Assembly (NCBI GenBank): GCA_020249265.1
Contig: JADCGA010000031.1
Coordinates: 1 to 61,739 of the forward strand
Length of the DNA: 61,739 nucleotides
Direction of reading: 5' to 3'
Source: Roseomonas sp.
GTDB taxonomy: Bacteria; Pseudomonadota; Alphaproteobacteria; Acetobacterales; Acetobacteraceae
This document shows positions 1 to 8,601 of the stretch, one piece after another. The position numbers and the translations under genes were made by a program. Each line of letters begins with the position of its first letter. The first letter of the stretch is position 1. A model generated the notes under the pieces. That model saw only the letters and a list, made by a program, of their open reading frames with translations, ran no database searches and was not told the DNA's origin.

Positions 1-47
1 CGCGCTATCGCGCGCTCCCGCAAATCCATCGAATAGGGTCTGGTCAT
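1..47 (-). CDS. IS630-family transposase, N-terminal fragment (cut by window edge)
   Basis: Only the first 15 codons are in the window: MTRPYSMDLRERAIA. This is the typical start of IS630 transposases, which usually begin with a variant of PYS-DLRERV and lead into a helix-turn-helix. The enzyme would catalyse cut-and-paste transposition with a DDE active site, but that part lies beyond the edge. Its ATG sits about 92 bp inside the IS end, a usual distance. Reading direction is the same as that of the AAA ATPase gene it interrupted. Confidence 0.75.
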   Translation of the reverse strand, partial: MTRPYSMDLRERAIA

Positions 48-139
48 CGCCGCTGGCCTCCAAACCAAGCCAGCAGCTTGAATCAGAAAATCACGCCCAC
101 GTGAATCCCAATTCGATTCAAGCAAACGTCATCCCGCTC
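1..139 (-). mobile_element. End of an IS630-family insertion sequence, running off the left edge
   Basis: The left 139 bases read, on the minus strand, as the non-coding end of an insertion sequence followed by the start of a transposase. The junction lies at a TA dinucleotide (140-141), the target that IS630/Tc1-mariner elements duplicate. To its right the AAA ATPase coding sequence is intact, and to its left the homology-bearing frame stops after three foreign residues. The element end begins GAGCGGGATGACG on the minus strand. The other end and its inverted repeat are outside the window, so the TA duplication cannot be confirmed here. Confidence 0.75.
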
Positions 140-1550
140 TAAGATACTGAATGATCGCATATTTGTTCTCATAGTCGAACGAATCCGCGATATCGTCTAC
201 AACAATGAATGTCTGTTGATTGTTTTTTTGACGCGTCTCAATCTCAAAAATGACGTTCAAAATATAGAACGCCCTTCGCTCCCCTGTACTCAGGGATTTC
301 AATAAATCGGCCTTCTGAATCTCAACTTTGTCCGGGCCATCAATGTAGCTAAAGCCCAATTCGATAATCGCAGTTTGGCCCAAAGTTACCTCCGCTTCAT
401 TCTTTGCCTCAAGCTTAAAAGGAACCATGAAGCGGTCGTTAAATGTTGCAATTGCACGTTTCCACTGGCTTTGTTGCGCACGCGCTTTTTCTTCCAACTC
501 TACACGCCGTGCTGCCGCCGCATCATATTTTTTCATCCAATCGTCGTAGAGAGCTTCATGTGCCTTCAGATAAGATTTGATCACATCCTGGCGGAGGCGT
601 TCTGGCGTGGCGAGCCTAGCTAAAAGCGCTTCTTCGTCCCTGATATAATCGCAGAATGCCCTCAACTCTGCATTCTTCTGCAATTGTTTTGCGACATCGT
701 CAAACTTTCGGCGCAACTTTGAATCTGAAAGGATGGCTTCCTTCTCGCTGGCAATCACGGCCTCAAGATCAGCTTGATTTGTGATCTCGCGATTTCCACT
801 TAGAGAGTTTAGACTAACTGTGTGTCTCGCCTCAAAAAATCCATTGTCAGTGAGACTTTTCGCGATCTGGCCCGCATTATAATAATCAAAGGTTCCGCGC
901 TTAAAGTACGTGGACCCCGCAAGAAGGTCATTATACTGTCTCATGTAGTCGTAAACGGCGCTTTTCAGGTCCCTTGTATTGAGTGCGGAGAGGACTTTCT
1001 CATTGAATACCGTATCGTAAGGCACGCTGGAAAAGAGATTCTCTTTTTGCTCACTCACTTCTCTTTTGACGCGAATCAATGCCTGTTCGAAATCTGATGG
1101 GCTTTGCATAATAGCTAGCGAAATTTCCTCATCTAAGTTTTTCTTCGTACCAGATTGCTGCTTGAGGGCAGCAAGCAGAGCAGTCTTCGCCTCGGCTGTT
1201 GCCCGCAGGAGGTCGTCATATTCGTGCTTCATCTTCGGGTCGAGCAGAAGTGTGGATGCTTTTTCGGTTACACTAAGGTCCTCGTTGTAAGGGACCACGA
1301 CAAGAACCCGATCGCCTTCGATCTCACTCCCCGTTTCGTCTCGAACGCTACGTTCGGTCTTGCGTGACTTGAAAATCCGATCTTCAGACGGCTTCTTGTC
1401 AACCACGTCTTGGAATGTCTTGGCCAGCGAAGATTTCATAAACCCGTTAGGCGCGTAAAGAGCATACGCGCTCGTCTTGCGAAAATCGAAATCGCACTTC
1501 AGCGCTTTGATCCCGTAACAATTCTTCAGGTCAACCGACACTCGCTCCAT
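129..1550 (-). pseudogene. AAA ATPase of the PrrC/AAA_13-like group, C-terminus lost to an IS630 insertion
   Basis: About 473 residues remain. The start at 1550 (MERVSVDLKNCYGIK) is supported by AGGAG seven bases upstream; the longer frame in front of it is antisense to the S49 peptidase gene. Near residue 30 there is an unusual P-loop, YAPNGFMKSSLAKTF, in which M replaces the second glycine of GxxxxGK. A long charged helical, coiled-coil-like middle follows. Near the end come LSTGERRAFYIL (signature-like) and FIVVDDIADSFDYENKYAI (Walker B). The frame is then cut at the IS junction (140/141) and ends in the foreign residues RAG. The H-loop and any nuclease tail are missing. Related proteins include anticodon nucleases and other defence ATPases; the exact function is unknown. 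Base composition is visibly more AT-rich than its neighbours, which suggests transfer. Confidence 0.7.
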
Positions 1551-1691
1551 GACGAATCTCCTATGGGCGGATCCAACGGCATCATGCGATTCGCTCATCC
1601 GTTCAGTCAATGTGATTTCTCCCCATTTAAAGAGGGCCTTCGTCTGATCTACCCCCTTGCCCGAAGGCGCGCCGCGGGCCACAAACAGTCC

Positions 1692-2600
1692 ATGTCCCTT
1701 GAAGCCGATCTCCTCGCCGAACGGCGCCACCTGTCCAGGCACGTCAGCTTTTGGCGTGCGCTTGCCGTGATTGGCGTGATCGCCGCGCTTGCGGTGATGT
1801 TCGGCAAAGGCAGCCTGAGCGGCCTTGCATCCAATGATCACGTCCTTCGGCTCCGCATCGAAGGCGTCATCTTGGAAGATCGCCGCCTTCTGGAAGTGAT
1901 CGAAGAAGCCCGTCGCGACACCTCCGCCCGCGCCATGCTTTTGGTCATAGACAGTCCCGGCGGCAGCATGTCGGGTGGCGAGGCCCTGCATGGCGCGCTC
2001 AAGCGTTTTGCGGAGAAGAAACCGCTGGTCGCGCTGATGGGCGGCACGGCGGCCTCAGCGGGCTATATGATTGCCATGCCCGCGCAGCATGTGCTGGCGC
2101 GGGAAGCGACCGTCACCGGTTCCATCGGCGTCCTGCTGCAAAGCTTTGATGTTTCCGAATTGATGGCCCGGCTTGGCGTGCGGCCTGATATCCTGGCGAC
2201 CGGCCCCTTCAAGGCGCAACCCAACCCCTTCCAGCCGCTGACGGACCAAGGCCGGGCGGAGATGATGCGCGTGCTTGAGGATTTGCACGGCCAATTCATC
2301 GCCATCGTCGCCACAGGCCGGCGCATGGATGAAGCGCGCGTGCGCCCGCTGGCCGATGGGCGGGTCTTCACCGGCCGTCAGGCGCTTTCCTTGGGCCTGA
2401 TTGACGCCATTGGCGGGGAAGCCGAGGCCCGCGCCTGGCTCGCTGCCCAGAAAGGGGTGGCCGAGGCGCTGCCCGTGCGGGACCTTGAACCGCGCGACCG
2501 GGTGGAGAAATTCCTCAATCGCTTTGCCGGCAGCCTTATCCGTACGCTGATCACGGAATGGCTGGGCGTTGACGCCCCGCGGGCAGTCTGGCAGCGTTAA
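1692..2600 (+). CDS. sppA: S49-family signal peptide peptidase (SppA-like)
   Basis: 302 residues. It is a membrane-anchored serine peptidase that digests signal peptides left in the membrane. One N-terminal transmembrane segment (about 21-37) is followed by a ClpP-fold domain with IDSPGGSMSGGE (about 86-97), the nucleophile motif GGTAASAGY (Ser122 by analogy) and GPFKAQPNPF, whose Lys174 fits the Ser-Lys dyad. FTGRQALSLGLID is also typical of the family. The ATG at 1692 was chosen because the longer frame upstream is antisense to the AAA ATPase. In related genomes the gene sits between rpsA and ihfB; here ihfB follows, but the upstream side is occupied by the AAA ATPase/IS630 insertion. Confidence 0.9.
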   Translation: MSLEADLLAERRHLSRHVSFWRALAVIGVIAALAVMFGKGSLSGLASNDHVLRLRIEGVILEDRRLLEVIEEARRDTSARAMLLVIDSPGGSMSGGEALHGALKRFAEKKPLVALMGGTAASAGYMIAMPAQHVLAREATVTGSIGVLLQSFDVSELMARLGVRPDILATGPFKAQPNPFQPLTDQGRAEMMRVLEDLHGQFIAIVATGRRMDEARVRPLADGRVFTGRQALSLGLIDAIGGEAEARAWLAAQKGVAEALPVRDLEPRDRVEKFLNRFAGSLIRTLITEWLGVDAPRAVWQR

Positions 2601-2672
2601 GCGGGGCAGTTTTCGTTTAGTGCATTCATATCGTGCGGCTTTGCGGGCTTTGCTCCGACAGGATGAGGTTTA

Positions 2673-2695
2673 GGCGCCCCCCTAATTCGGGCGCC
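2673..2695 (+). promoter_or_regulatory. Stem-loop in the leader of ihfB
   Basis: A perfect 7-bp inverted repeat GGCGCCC/GGGCGCC with a 9-nt loop lies 33 bases before the IHF beta start codon. It is followed by an A-run, not a T-run, so it does not look like an intrinsic terminator on the plus strand. It could be a leader hairpin in the ihfB mRNA or a protein-binding palindrome. Function is not known. Confidence 0.4.
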
Positions 2696-2727
2696 GCATA
2701 AAAAAGCGCTTTGGGAGAAAACCCGGC

Positions 2728-3051
2728 ATGACGAGATCGGAACTGATCGCGCAACTCGCGGCAAGCAATCCGCATTTGCGCCAGGGCGATGTGGAAGCGA
2801 TTGTGGCGACCATTTTCGGTGAAATCACCGCAGCCTTGGCGCGTGGTGATCGCGTGGAATTGCGCGGCTTTGGCGCCTTTTCCACGAAATCGCGCGATGG
2901 CCGCACCGGGCGCAATCCACGCACCGGGGAATCCGTGCCGGTTGAGGCGAAATCCGTGCCCTATTTTAAGCCAGGCAAGGAATTGCGCGAACGCATCAAT
3001 GCAAAAAAAGCCGCAGCGCCGGCCAAGCGGGCGGCAACACGCCGCGCGTGA
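2728..3051 (+). CDS. ihfB: Integration host factor subunit beta
   Basis: 107 residues, slightly longer than the usual 94-100 because of a basic Ala/Lys/Arg tail. IHF is a DNA-bending nucleoid protein that acts as an alpha-beta heterodimer in recombination, replication and transcription. The whole HU/IHF fold is visible: [15 protein letters not shown], then [12 protein letters not shown], then [12 protein letters not shown] (the intercalating beta-arm with its proline) and [15 protein letters not shown] ribosome site GGGAG lies 10 bases before the ATG. The alpha subunit is not in the window. The position after sppA and before the lapA-like gene is the usual alphaproteobacterial order. Confidence 0.95.
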   Translation: MTRSELIAQLAASNPHLRQGDVEAIVATIFGEITAALARGDRVELRGFGAFSTKSRDGRTGRNPRTGESVPVEAKSVPYFKPGKELRERINAKKAAAPAKRAATRRA

Positions 3052-3204
3052 CGCACTGAGGCCGCCCGCCGTTTTCTGATTACCGACAATACTGGATTTT
3101 TCGCTCCATGCTCCTCGCGCATGGCACGCCTTGCGCGATTTTGCCTTGACGCGAAGGCGCCACCGGGGATTGTGTGACCAAGCTGATCCCCAAAGGCCCT
3201 GCCA

Positions 3205-3516
3205 ATGCGCTGGTTCATTTTTCTGCCCCTCGCCATCCTGGTGGTGCTGTTCATGCTCTCCAACCCGCAGAGCATCGAATTGCGCCTCTGGCCCTTTGAT
3301 CTTGCCTGGACTGCCTCGGCCGCGATTGCCGTGCTCTCCATTGCCGCTGTCGCCTTCATGCTGGGTGCCCTCATCGCTTGGGCTGCGGCCATACCTGCAC
3401 GTCGCCGCGGCCGCGCCGCGGAACGCCGCGTGGCGGAACTTGAAGCGCGGATCACCGCGCTCAATGCCAGCGCCGCCCAGGAAGTCGCTGACCACAAGGC
3501 CCTGACCCAATCATGA
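3205..3516 (+). CDS. lapA: LapA-domain (DUF1049) small membrane protein
   Basis: 103 residues. Two hydrophobic segments (about 3-18 and 33-60) flank [15 protein letters not shown], the hallmark of the LapA/YciS family, and a cytoplasmic helical tail ([20 protein letters not shown]) follows. In enterobacteria LapA works with LapB to control LpxC stability and thus lipopolysaccharide synthesis; whether that holds here is inference. The stop overlaps the pyrF start by 4 bases (ATGA), so the two genes are translationally coupled. The symbol is by family membership only. Confidence 0.75.
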   Translation: MRWFIFLPLAILVVLFMLSNPQSIELRLWPFDLAWTASAAIAVLSIAAVAFMLGALIAWAAAIPARRRGRAAERRVAELEARITALNASAAQEVADHKALTQS

Positions 3517-4220
3517 TCGCCCGCCCCCAAAGCGGCGCCGCCCGCATCATCCCCGCCCTTGATTCAGGGGATGCGGCGCGCGCCCAGGCCCTGGCCGCAA
3601 GCCTCGCGCCCCATTGCGGGCTGCTGAAGGTGGGGCTTGAGCTTTTCACCGCCGCCGGGCCCGGCATTGTCAGCGCCCTGGCACGACATCGCCCCATTTT
3701 CCTGGATCTGAAGCTGCACGACATCCCGAATACGGTTGCAGGGGCGGTGCGTTCCCTGCTGCCGCTGAAGCCCGCCATGATGACGCTGCATGCCGCGGGC
3801 GGTGCCGCCATGATCGCCGCCGCGCGGGCCGAGGCCGAGAAAGCCGGCGCCGATCGCCCCATGCTGCTGGCAGTGACCGTGCTGACCAGCATTGACGCCG
3901 AAACCCTGGCCAGCACGGGCGTCCCGGCCAGCCCTGCCGATCAGGTGCTGCGCCTGGCGCGGCTTGCCCTCGCCGCCGGGGCGGATGGGTTGGTGTGCAG
4001 CCCGCAGGAAGCGGGGGTACTCCGCGCCGCCCTTGGCCCCTCCCCCTTCCTGGTGGTGCCAGGTGTGCGCCCCGCCGGCAGCGCCGCGGGCGATCAGGCC
4101 CGCACCGCCACGCCCGCCGAGGCTGTGGCCGCCGGGGCGGATTGGATTGTGGTCGGTCGCCCCATCACCGGCGCACCGGACCCGGCCGCGGCCGCCGCCG
4201 CCATTGCGGCAGGGCTTTGA
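3513..4220 (+). CDS. pyrF: Orotidine 5'-phosphate decarboxylase
   Basis: 235 residues. It catalyses the last step of UMP synthesis, decarboxylation of OMP, in the cytoplasm. The TIM-barrel signature [13 protein letters not shown] carries the catalytic Asp65, Lys67 and Asp70. An early strand contains IIPALD, and the phosphate-binding end reads VVPGVRP and [11 protein letters not shown]. Length is typical for the short bacterial form. The start overlaps the lapA-like stop by 4 bases, and the stop lies 4 bases before the trpF start, so this is a compact operon with trpF and the MFS gene. Confidence 0.95.
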   Translation: MIARPQSGAARIIPALDSGDAARAQALAASLAPHCGLLKVGLELFTAAGPGIVSALARHRPIFLDLKLHDIPNTVAGAVRSLLPLKPAMMTLHAAGGAAMIAAARAEAEKAGADRPMLLAVTVLTSIDAETLASTGVPASPADQVLRLARLALAAGADGLVCSPQEAGVLRAALGPSPFLVVPGVRPAGSAAGDQARTATPAEAVAAGADWIVVGRPITGAPDPAAAAAAIAAGL

Positions 4221-4224
4221 GGCG

Positions 4225-4866
4225 ATGCTGGTCAAGATATGCGGCATCAAGGACGTGCCCGCGCTGGAAGCCGCAAGATTGGCCGGGGCGGACATGGTGG
4301 GGTTTGTCTTCTTCCCACCCTCCCCGCGCGCTGTGACGCCCACCGAGGCTGGTTTGCTCGCGCATTCCTATACGGGCGGCCCGAAGCGCGTCGGGCTATT
4401 TGTGGACCCCGATGACGCCACCCTGGCCGCGACCTTGGCCGAAGTGCCGCTCGATATCCTGCAATTGCAGGGCGAAGAAAGCCCGGCCCGGGTCGGCGAC
4501 ATCCGCGCGCGTTTCGGCAAGCCCGTGATGAAGGCGCTTGGCATTGGCAGCAAGGCCGATCTGGCGCGCCTGCCGGATTACGCGGATCAGGTGGATTACT
4601 TCCTGCTCGATGCCCGCCCACCGCCTGGCAGTGCGCTGCCTGGGGGCAATGCCCTGGCCTTTGATTGGGCGCTGATGAAGGGCGAAGACCCACCGCGCCC
4701 CTGGCTGCTCGCGGGCGGGCTGACGCCGGCCAATGTGGCCGAGGCCATCGCGGCATCTGGCGCGCCGGGGGTGGATGTATCGTCCGGCGTTGAGCGGGCG
4801 CGGGGCATCAAGGACCCCGCCGCCATCGCTGCCTTCATCGCCAATGCCAAAGCCGCCCGCGCGTGA
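4225..4866 (+). CDS. trpF: Phosphoribosylanthranilate isomerase
   Basis: 213 residues. It performs the Amadori rearrangement of phosphoribosylanthranilate to CdRP in tryptophan synthesis. It begins MLVKICGIKD with the conserved catalytic Cys6, followed by GADMVGFVFFPPSPR, LLDARPP (catalytic Asp) and the phosphate-binding WLLAGGLTPANV and GVDVSSGVE. The ATG at 4225 gives the standard length; upstream codons in this frame are antisense or out-of-frame shadow of pyrF. The stop overlaps the GTG of the next gene. In many relatives trpB follows trpF, but here an MFS transporter follows. Confidence 0.95.
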   Translation: MLVKICGIKDVPALEAARLAGADMVGFVFFPPSPRAVTPTEAGLLAHSYTGGPKRVGLFVDPDDATLAATLAEVPLDILQLQGEESPARVGDIRARFGKPVMKALGIGSKADLARLPDYADQVDYFLLDARPPPGSALPGGNALAFDWALMKGEDPPRPWLLAGGLTPANVAEAIAASGAPGVDVSSGVERARGIKDPAAIAAFIANAKAARA

Positions 4867-6044
4867 CGGCCAGCGAAGAAAGCGAAGCCGCCGAAAAGGC
4901 CAAGATGCGTCGGGTACTGGCGATTTTCGGCCCGGCGGTCTTCGCCGGCGCCTTTGCGACACGCGTGACCGACCCCACCGTCGCCGAAATCGCCGGCGAA
5001 TTCAGTGTGACCGTGGCCGAGGCAGCCTTGCTCGGCACCGCCTATACCCTGCCCTTCGCCCTGGTGCAGCCAATTCTGGGGCCGGTGGCGGATTCCATCG
5101 GCAAGCGGCGGATCGTGATGATTTGCGTGGCAATGCTGGGCGTCATGCTGCTGGCGGCGGCGGTTTCGGCGAGCTTTGGCTGGTTGATGGCGTTCCGCGC
5201 GGCTTCCGGCATGGCGGCGGGGGGCATGATGCCGCTCACGCTTGCCATCATGGGGGATGCGGTATCGCTGAAATACCGGCAAGTGGCGCTATCGCGCATT
5301 CTGATCTTCGGCATTAGCGGGCAGATCGCGGGCGGTGTGGTGGCTGGCCCGATCGCCGCAGTGGCGGGCTGGCGCGGCGTGCTGGTGGTTTGCGCCGTCG
5401 CCGCTTTCATCGGCCTTGTCGCCCTGATGCTGGCCGCCCGAGGCGACCCGCGCGAAACCATGACGCGATATGACCCCATGGTGGCGCTGCAACGCTATCG
5501 CGGCATCATCGCCAACCCCGCCGCCCTGCCCTTATTCGCCGCCGTTGCGGTGGAAGGCGGCCTGGTTTTTGGCGTCTTCCCCTTTATCGCGCCGCTGCTG
5601 ATCGAACGCGCCATTGGCAGCACCATGGAAGCAGGCTTTGCCATTGGCGCCTTTGGGCTTGGCGGGTTGGTCTTTGCCGCATTGGTCGCGCCATTGCTGG
5701 CGCGCTTCGGCCAGGGGGGCGTCATCCGCATGGGTGGTGCGACGGGCGCCCTGGCGCTGATCGGCTTTGCCGTGGCGCCTTCCCTGCTGGTGGCGACGCT
5801 GGCGGGCTTGGGCCTTGGGCTTGGCTTTTACATGATCCACAACGCCATCCAGACCCGCGCGACCGAGCTTGCCCCCCAGGCGCGTGGCAGTGTCATGTCG
5901 CTCCATGCCTTCGCCTTTTTTGGCGGCCAATCGCTTGGGCCGATCTTTTATGGGCTGGGCGCGATGGTCTTTGGCCTGCCGGTCACGCTGGGGCTGGCGG
6001 GCGCTGCGATCATGGTGCTGGCGCTGCTTTTGGCGCGGCGCTGA
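4863..6044 (+). CDS. MFS transporter (DHA1-like, 12 membrane segments)
   Basis: 393 residues with about 12 hydrophobic segments and the loop 2-3 motif region PVADSIGKRRIV, close to the GxLaDrxGrkr signature of the major facilitator superfamily. A charged stretch (GDPRETMTRYDPMVALQRY) separates the two six-helix halves. It most resembles proton-driven drug/arabinose-type exporters; the substrate is unknown. Translation starts at a GTG that overlaps the trpF stop (GTGA), so it is co-expressed with pyrF and trpF, though a metabolic link is not evident. Confidence 0.85.
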   Translation: MTASEESEAAEKAKMRRVLAIFGPAVFAGAFATRVTDPTVAEIAGEFSVTVAEAALLGTAYTLPFALVQPILGPVADSIGKRRIVMICVAMLGVMLLAAAVSASFGWLMAFRAASGMAAGGMMPLTLAIMGDAVSLKYRQVALSRILIFGISGQIAGGVVAGPIAAVAGWRGVLVVCAVAAFIGLVALMLAARGDPRETMTRYDPMVALQRYRGIIANPAALPLFAAVAVEGGLVFGVFPFIAPLLIERAIGSTMEAGFAIGAFGLGGLVFAALVAPLLARFGQGGVIRMGGATGALALIGFAVAPSLLVATLAGLGLGLGFYMIHNAIQTRATELAPQARGSVMSLHAFAFFGGQSLGPIFYGLGAMVFGLPVTLGLAGAAIMVLALLLARR

Positions 6045-6366
6045 GGCCGCGTTTCGGCGCCCGATTCGCAACCCTGGAAGCATGCATCCTTGGGGAGCCT
6101 GAACACAAAACGAACAGCTTCGCCGTGCCCGCGAAAGCTTAGTCCATATTTTTCAGGGCATTACAGGCATAAACTGGAACAAAAAGAAAACGCGCGACTC
6201 GGGGCGAATCGGGCAATACGACTACCAATATATAGTGGCAGGGCTTTGGCCCCGGGCACAAGCGCGTTCGCTTCCCGTGCCGGGCGCAACATGGGGGCAC
6301 CGGCATTGCCGCGGCCCCGCCGATATGGCCCAATGGCGGTCACCTTCCAGCAACAGGACCTCCCCC
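6045..6366. other. Intergenic region without recognised gene
   Basis: This 322-bp stretch lies between the MFS gene and a small hypothetical gene. Open frames here lack coding character. The part from about 6110 to 6240 is less GC-rich than the surroundings and probably holds the promoter of the downstream gene, but no convincing -35/-10 pair or terminator was found. Confidence 0.4.
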
Positions 6367-6684
6367 ATGCCCAAGGCTTTCTTCATGGTGCGCGCCGTGG
6401 TCGCCGACCCAGCCGACCGCCCCGCCTTCGACACCTGGTATGAAAAGGAACACCTACCCGATGCGCTGGCCGCCTTTGGCGTTGCCCATGCCTGGCGCTG
6501 CTGGAGCAAGACGGACCCCTCACTCCATTTTGCCTTTTATGAATTCCCAAGCGTGGCCGCGGCTGAGGCGCTGCCGGGTTCACCCGCGCTCGCCAAGATG
6601 ATTGCTGAGTTCGACCGTGTTTGGGGCAGCCGGGTCACGCGGTCCCGCGAAATCCTGGAATTCGCGGGCGAGTTGCGCCGGTAG
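6367..6684 (+). CDS. Hypothetical small protein, possible dimeric alpha/beta-barrel fold
   Basis: 105 residues starting MPKAFFMVRAVV. The sequence ADRPAFDTWYEKEHLPDAL followed by WRCWSK and HFAFYEF resembles the ferredoxin-like dimeric alpha/beta-barrel proteins (EthD/DUF4286-like), which hold small ligands between two subunits. No catalytic residues are assignable. An in-frame ATG-less extension upstream exists but looks non-coding. The gene converges with the aminotransferase gene, with only 6 bases between the two stops. Confidence 0.6.
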   Translation: MPKAFFMVRAVVADPADRPAFDTWYEKEHLPDALAAFGVAHAWRCWSKTDPSLHFAFYEFPSVAAAEALPGSPALAKMIAEFDRVWGSRVTRSREILEFAGELRR

Positions 6685-6690
6685 CGCTCA

Positions 6691-7854
6691 TCAACGGCTG
6701 GTCAGCGCTTCCGCCAGACGCCCACTCGCTTCGCGGATGCGTGCCTCGCTTTGCGCGAAGCAAAGCCGCAAATGGCCTTCGCCCCCCGCGCCAAAGGCCG
6801 CCCCCGGCGCGATGCCAACACGCGCCGAATGCAGCAGGGATTTCGCGAGGCCGAGGCTATCCGTGCAGCCTTCCACCTTCAGGAACAGATACATGGCGCC
6901 ATCCGGGCGGGGTGCCGCGATGCCGGGGATGCTGGACAGCGCCGCATGGGCGATATCGCGCGCCTTCAAATACCGCGCGCGGGTTTCCGCAATGAAGCCA
7001 TCCCCCTGATCGAGCGCTACCACGCCGGCATGCTGGATGAAGGTGGGCGCTGAGGACATGTTGAATTCATTGAGCTTGCCGATGGCATCCATCAGCGCCG
7101 GCGGTGCCACAATCCACCCCAATCGCCAGCCCGTCATGGCCCAGGATTTGGAGAAGGAATTCACCGACACCACGCGATCCTGTTCATCCGCGATTTCAAG
7201 GAAGGACGGCGCGGCATCGCCGGCGAAATAGAGCCTTTCATAGACATCATCGGCCAGGATCCATGTGCCGGTCTGGCGGCATTTTTCCAGGATGGCGCGC
7301 TGTTCCGCGCCCTTTAGCGTCCAGCCCGTGGGATTGCCGGGGCTGTTCAGGAATAGCAGCTTTGTCTCAGGCGTGATGGCCGCCAGCAATTCATCCAAAT
7401 CCGCCCGCCAGATACCGTTCATGAGGCGCAGCGGCATATCCGCCACTTCCGCGCCCATCACGCGCGCAATGCCATCCATATTGGGCCAGGCGGGGGTTGG
7501 GATGACCACACGATCACCAGGCGAAAGCAGCGCCTGCGCCACCAGCATCAGCGCATTGACGCCAGATGCCGTGACAGCGACGCGCGATGTGGCGACGGGC
7601 CGATTATTGCGCTTGAGGTAAGCTGCGATGGCTTCACGCAGCGGCGGGATGCCTGGATTGGGCGCGTAGAAGGTTTTGCCATCATCCAGCGCTGCCTTGG
7701 CGGCTTCGCGCACGAAATCCGGCGTGACGGTATCCGGTTCCCCGAACCAGAGGGGGATGACATCTTGCATGTAACGCCCGGCTTCCGAGACTTCGCGGAT
7801 GAGCGAGCCGGGGATTTCAGCAAGGGCGGGGCGGGGCGTGGGTTCGAAGCGCAT
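6691..7854 (-). CDS. Class I/II PLP-dependent aminotransferase (aspartate aminotransferase fold)
   Basis: 387 residues. A fold-type I transaminase: the PLP lysine is Lys236 in SVNSFSKSWAMTGWRLGW, the cofactor-binding Asp and Tyr are in ILADDVYERLY, and SPGNPTGW is the conserved substrate/PLP loop. The carboxylate-binding arginine is expected near HLRLCFAQSE at the C-terminus. It is close to the AspC/AlaC subgroup; the amino donor cannot be assigned from sequence alone. It stands alone, facing the small gene at 6367 and lying about 75 bp downstream of the higA end. Confidence 0.9.
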   Translation of the reverse strand: MRFEPTPRPALAEIPGSLIREVSEAGRYMQDVIPLWFGEPDTVTPDFVREAAKAALDDGKTFYAPNPGIPPLREAIAAYLKRNNRPVATSRVAVTASGVNALMLVAQALLSPGDRVVIPTPAWPNMDGIARVMGAEVADMPLRLMNGIWRADLDELLAAITPETKLLFLNSPGNPTGWTLKGAEQRAILEKCRQTGTWILADDVYERLYFAGDAAPSFLEIADEQDRVVSVNSFSKSWAMTGWRLGWIVAPPALMDAIGKLNEFNMSSAPTFIQHAGVVALDQGDGFIAETRARYLKARDIAHAALSSIPGIAAPRPDGAMYLFLKVEGCTDSLGLAKSLLHSARVGIAPGAAFGAGGEGHLRLCFAQSEARIREASGRLAEALTSR

Positions 7855-7930
7855 GGTGGGGCTTTAGCGCGAGGGCCGCGCGTTGGACAGGGTGGGGTGG
7901 GGTTGCGAAGGGCTACCGCGCACACCCCAA

Positions 7931-8260
7931 TCATCCCCGGCTGGCGGCTTGGGCTTTGGGCGCCTGGTAAGGCTTTACCTTGATCTGCCCCGCGCGCTGG
8001 CGGGCGCGGGCAATGTCAAAACTGCCCTGCATGCGCAGCAAAGTATCCATGGAAACACCGAAGGCTTTTTCGACCCTGATCGCCATTTCGGGCGAAAGGG
8101 CAGCGCGTTCATTCAGTAGCGCGGAAAGCGCGGGGCGCGTGACACCCAGCACCTTGGCCGCTTCCGTGACGGAAAGCCCGTGGGGGTCAATCACCTCATG
8201 CTTGATGAAGCCGCCGGGATGGGCGGGGTTTTTCAGGCGGATGGCTTGAGTGCTGGTCAT
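7931..8260 (-). CDS. higA: HigA-type antitoxin (XRE helix-turn-helix)
   Basis: 109 residues from MTSTQAIRLKNPAHPGGFI. The helix-turn-helix is LSVTEAAKVLGVTRPALSALLN, and LSPEMAIRVEKAFGVSMDTLL completes the HigA/VapI-type fold. It should bind and neutralise the HigB toxin and repress the shared promoter. It starts 13 bases after the toxin gene stop, in the toxin-first order characteristic of higBA. A longer in-frame start at 8311 would overlap higB and is less likely. The last 20 residues form a basic, low-complexity tail. Confidence 0.9.
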   Translation of the reverse strand: MTSTQAIRLKNPAHPGGFIKHEVIDPHGLSVTEAAKVLGVTRPALSALLNERAALSPEMAIRVEKAFGVSMDTLLRMQGSFDIARARQRAGQIKVKPYQAPKAQAASRG

Positions 8261-8273
8261 TGGTGCATCCTTT

Positions 8274-8564
8274 TCAGTGGTAGTCTTCGTAATCCAGGTT
8301 GATGATTTCAATTTCCGCCTGATCTATGCGGAAGGTCAGGCGCCAGTTTTTGGTGACTGAAAGGCTCCATTCCCCTTTGCGATCACCGGTCAATTGATGC
8401 GCCTTCCAGCTTGGTATGCTGCGCAATTCATCTTCCCGCGCCATGTCTTGCAGGAAGGAAATCATACGCCGCAATTTAGGCACGACAGCGGGCTGAAGAC
8501 CTGATGCGTCATCATCTTCAATGAAGCGCCGCAGGCCCTTGTGGATGACGTTGCGGATTTTCAT
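8274..8564 (-). CDS. higB: HigB-type toxin, RelE/ParE superfamily mRNA interferase
   Basis: 96 residues. The HigB core is clear: GLRRFIEDDD near the start, LRSIPSWKAHQLTGDRKGEWSLSVTKNWRLTFR in the middle (family hallmark GDRKGxWS-V---WR--F) and IINLDYEDYH at the end. Family members cleave mRNA in translating ribosomes. The gene precedes its antitoxin and is driven by the promoter at 8573-8601. Being about 75 bp downstream of the restriction-modification gene on the same strand, it may be stabilising that locus; this is inference. Confidence 0.9.
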   Translation of the reverse strand: MKIRNVIHKGLRRFIEDDDASGLQPAVVPKLRRMISFLQDMAREDELRSIPSWKAHQLTGDRKGEWSLSVTKNWRLTFRIDQAEIEIINLDYEDYH

Positions 8565-8572
8565 TGGGCTTT

Positions 8573-8601
8573 CTTCTAACGCGATGGGTGGGGTTTGTCA
8601 A
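8573..8601 (-). promoter_or_regulatory. Sigma-70-type promoter of higBA
   Basis: On the minus strand a perfect TTGACA (8596-8601) is followed after 17 bases by TAGAAG (8573-8578), 9 bases before the higB start codon. Such a short leader is common for toxin-antitoxin operons. The operator palindrome at 8601-8616 abuts the -35 box. Confidence 0.6.

Noticed and set aside
1551..1991. N-terminal extension of the AAA ATPase frame, upstream of 1550
   Set aside because: It is antisense to the S49 peptidase gene and has no ATPase similarity, and a good ribosome site supports the start at 1550.
2673..2700. Intrinsic terminator after sppA
   Set aside because: The hairpin is followed by A residues on the plus strand and has no T-run on either strand in the right place.
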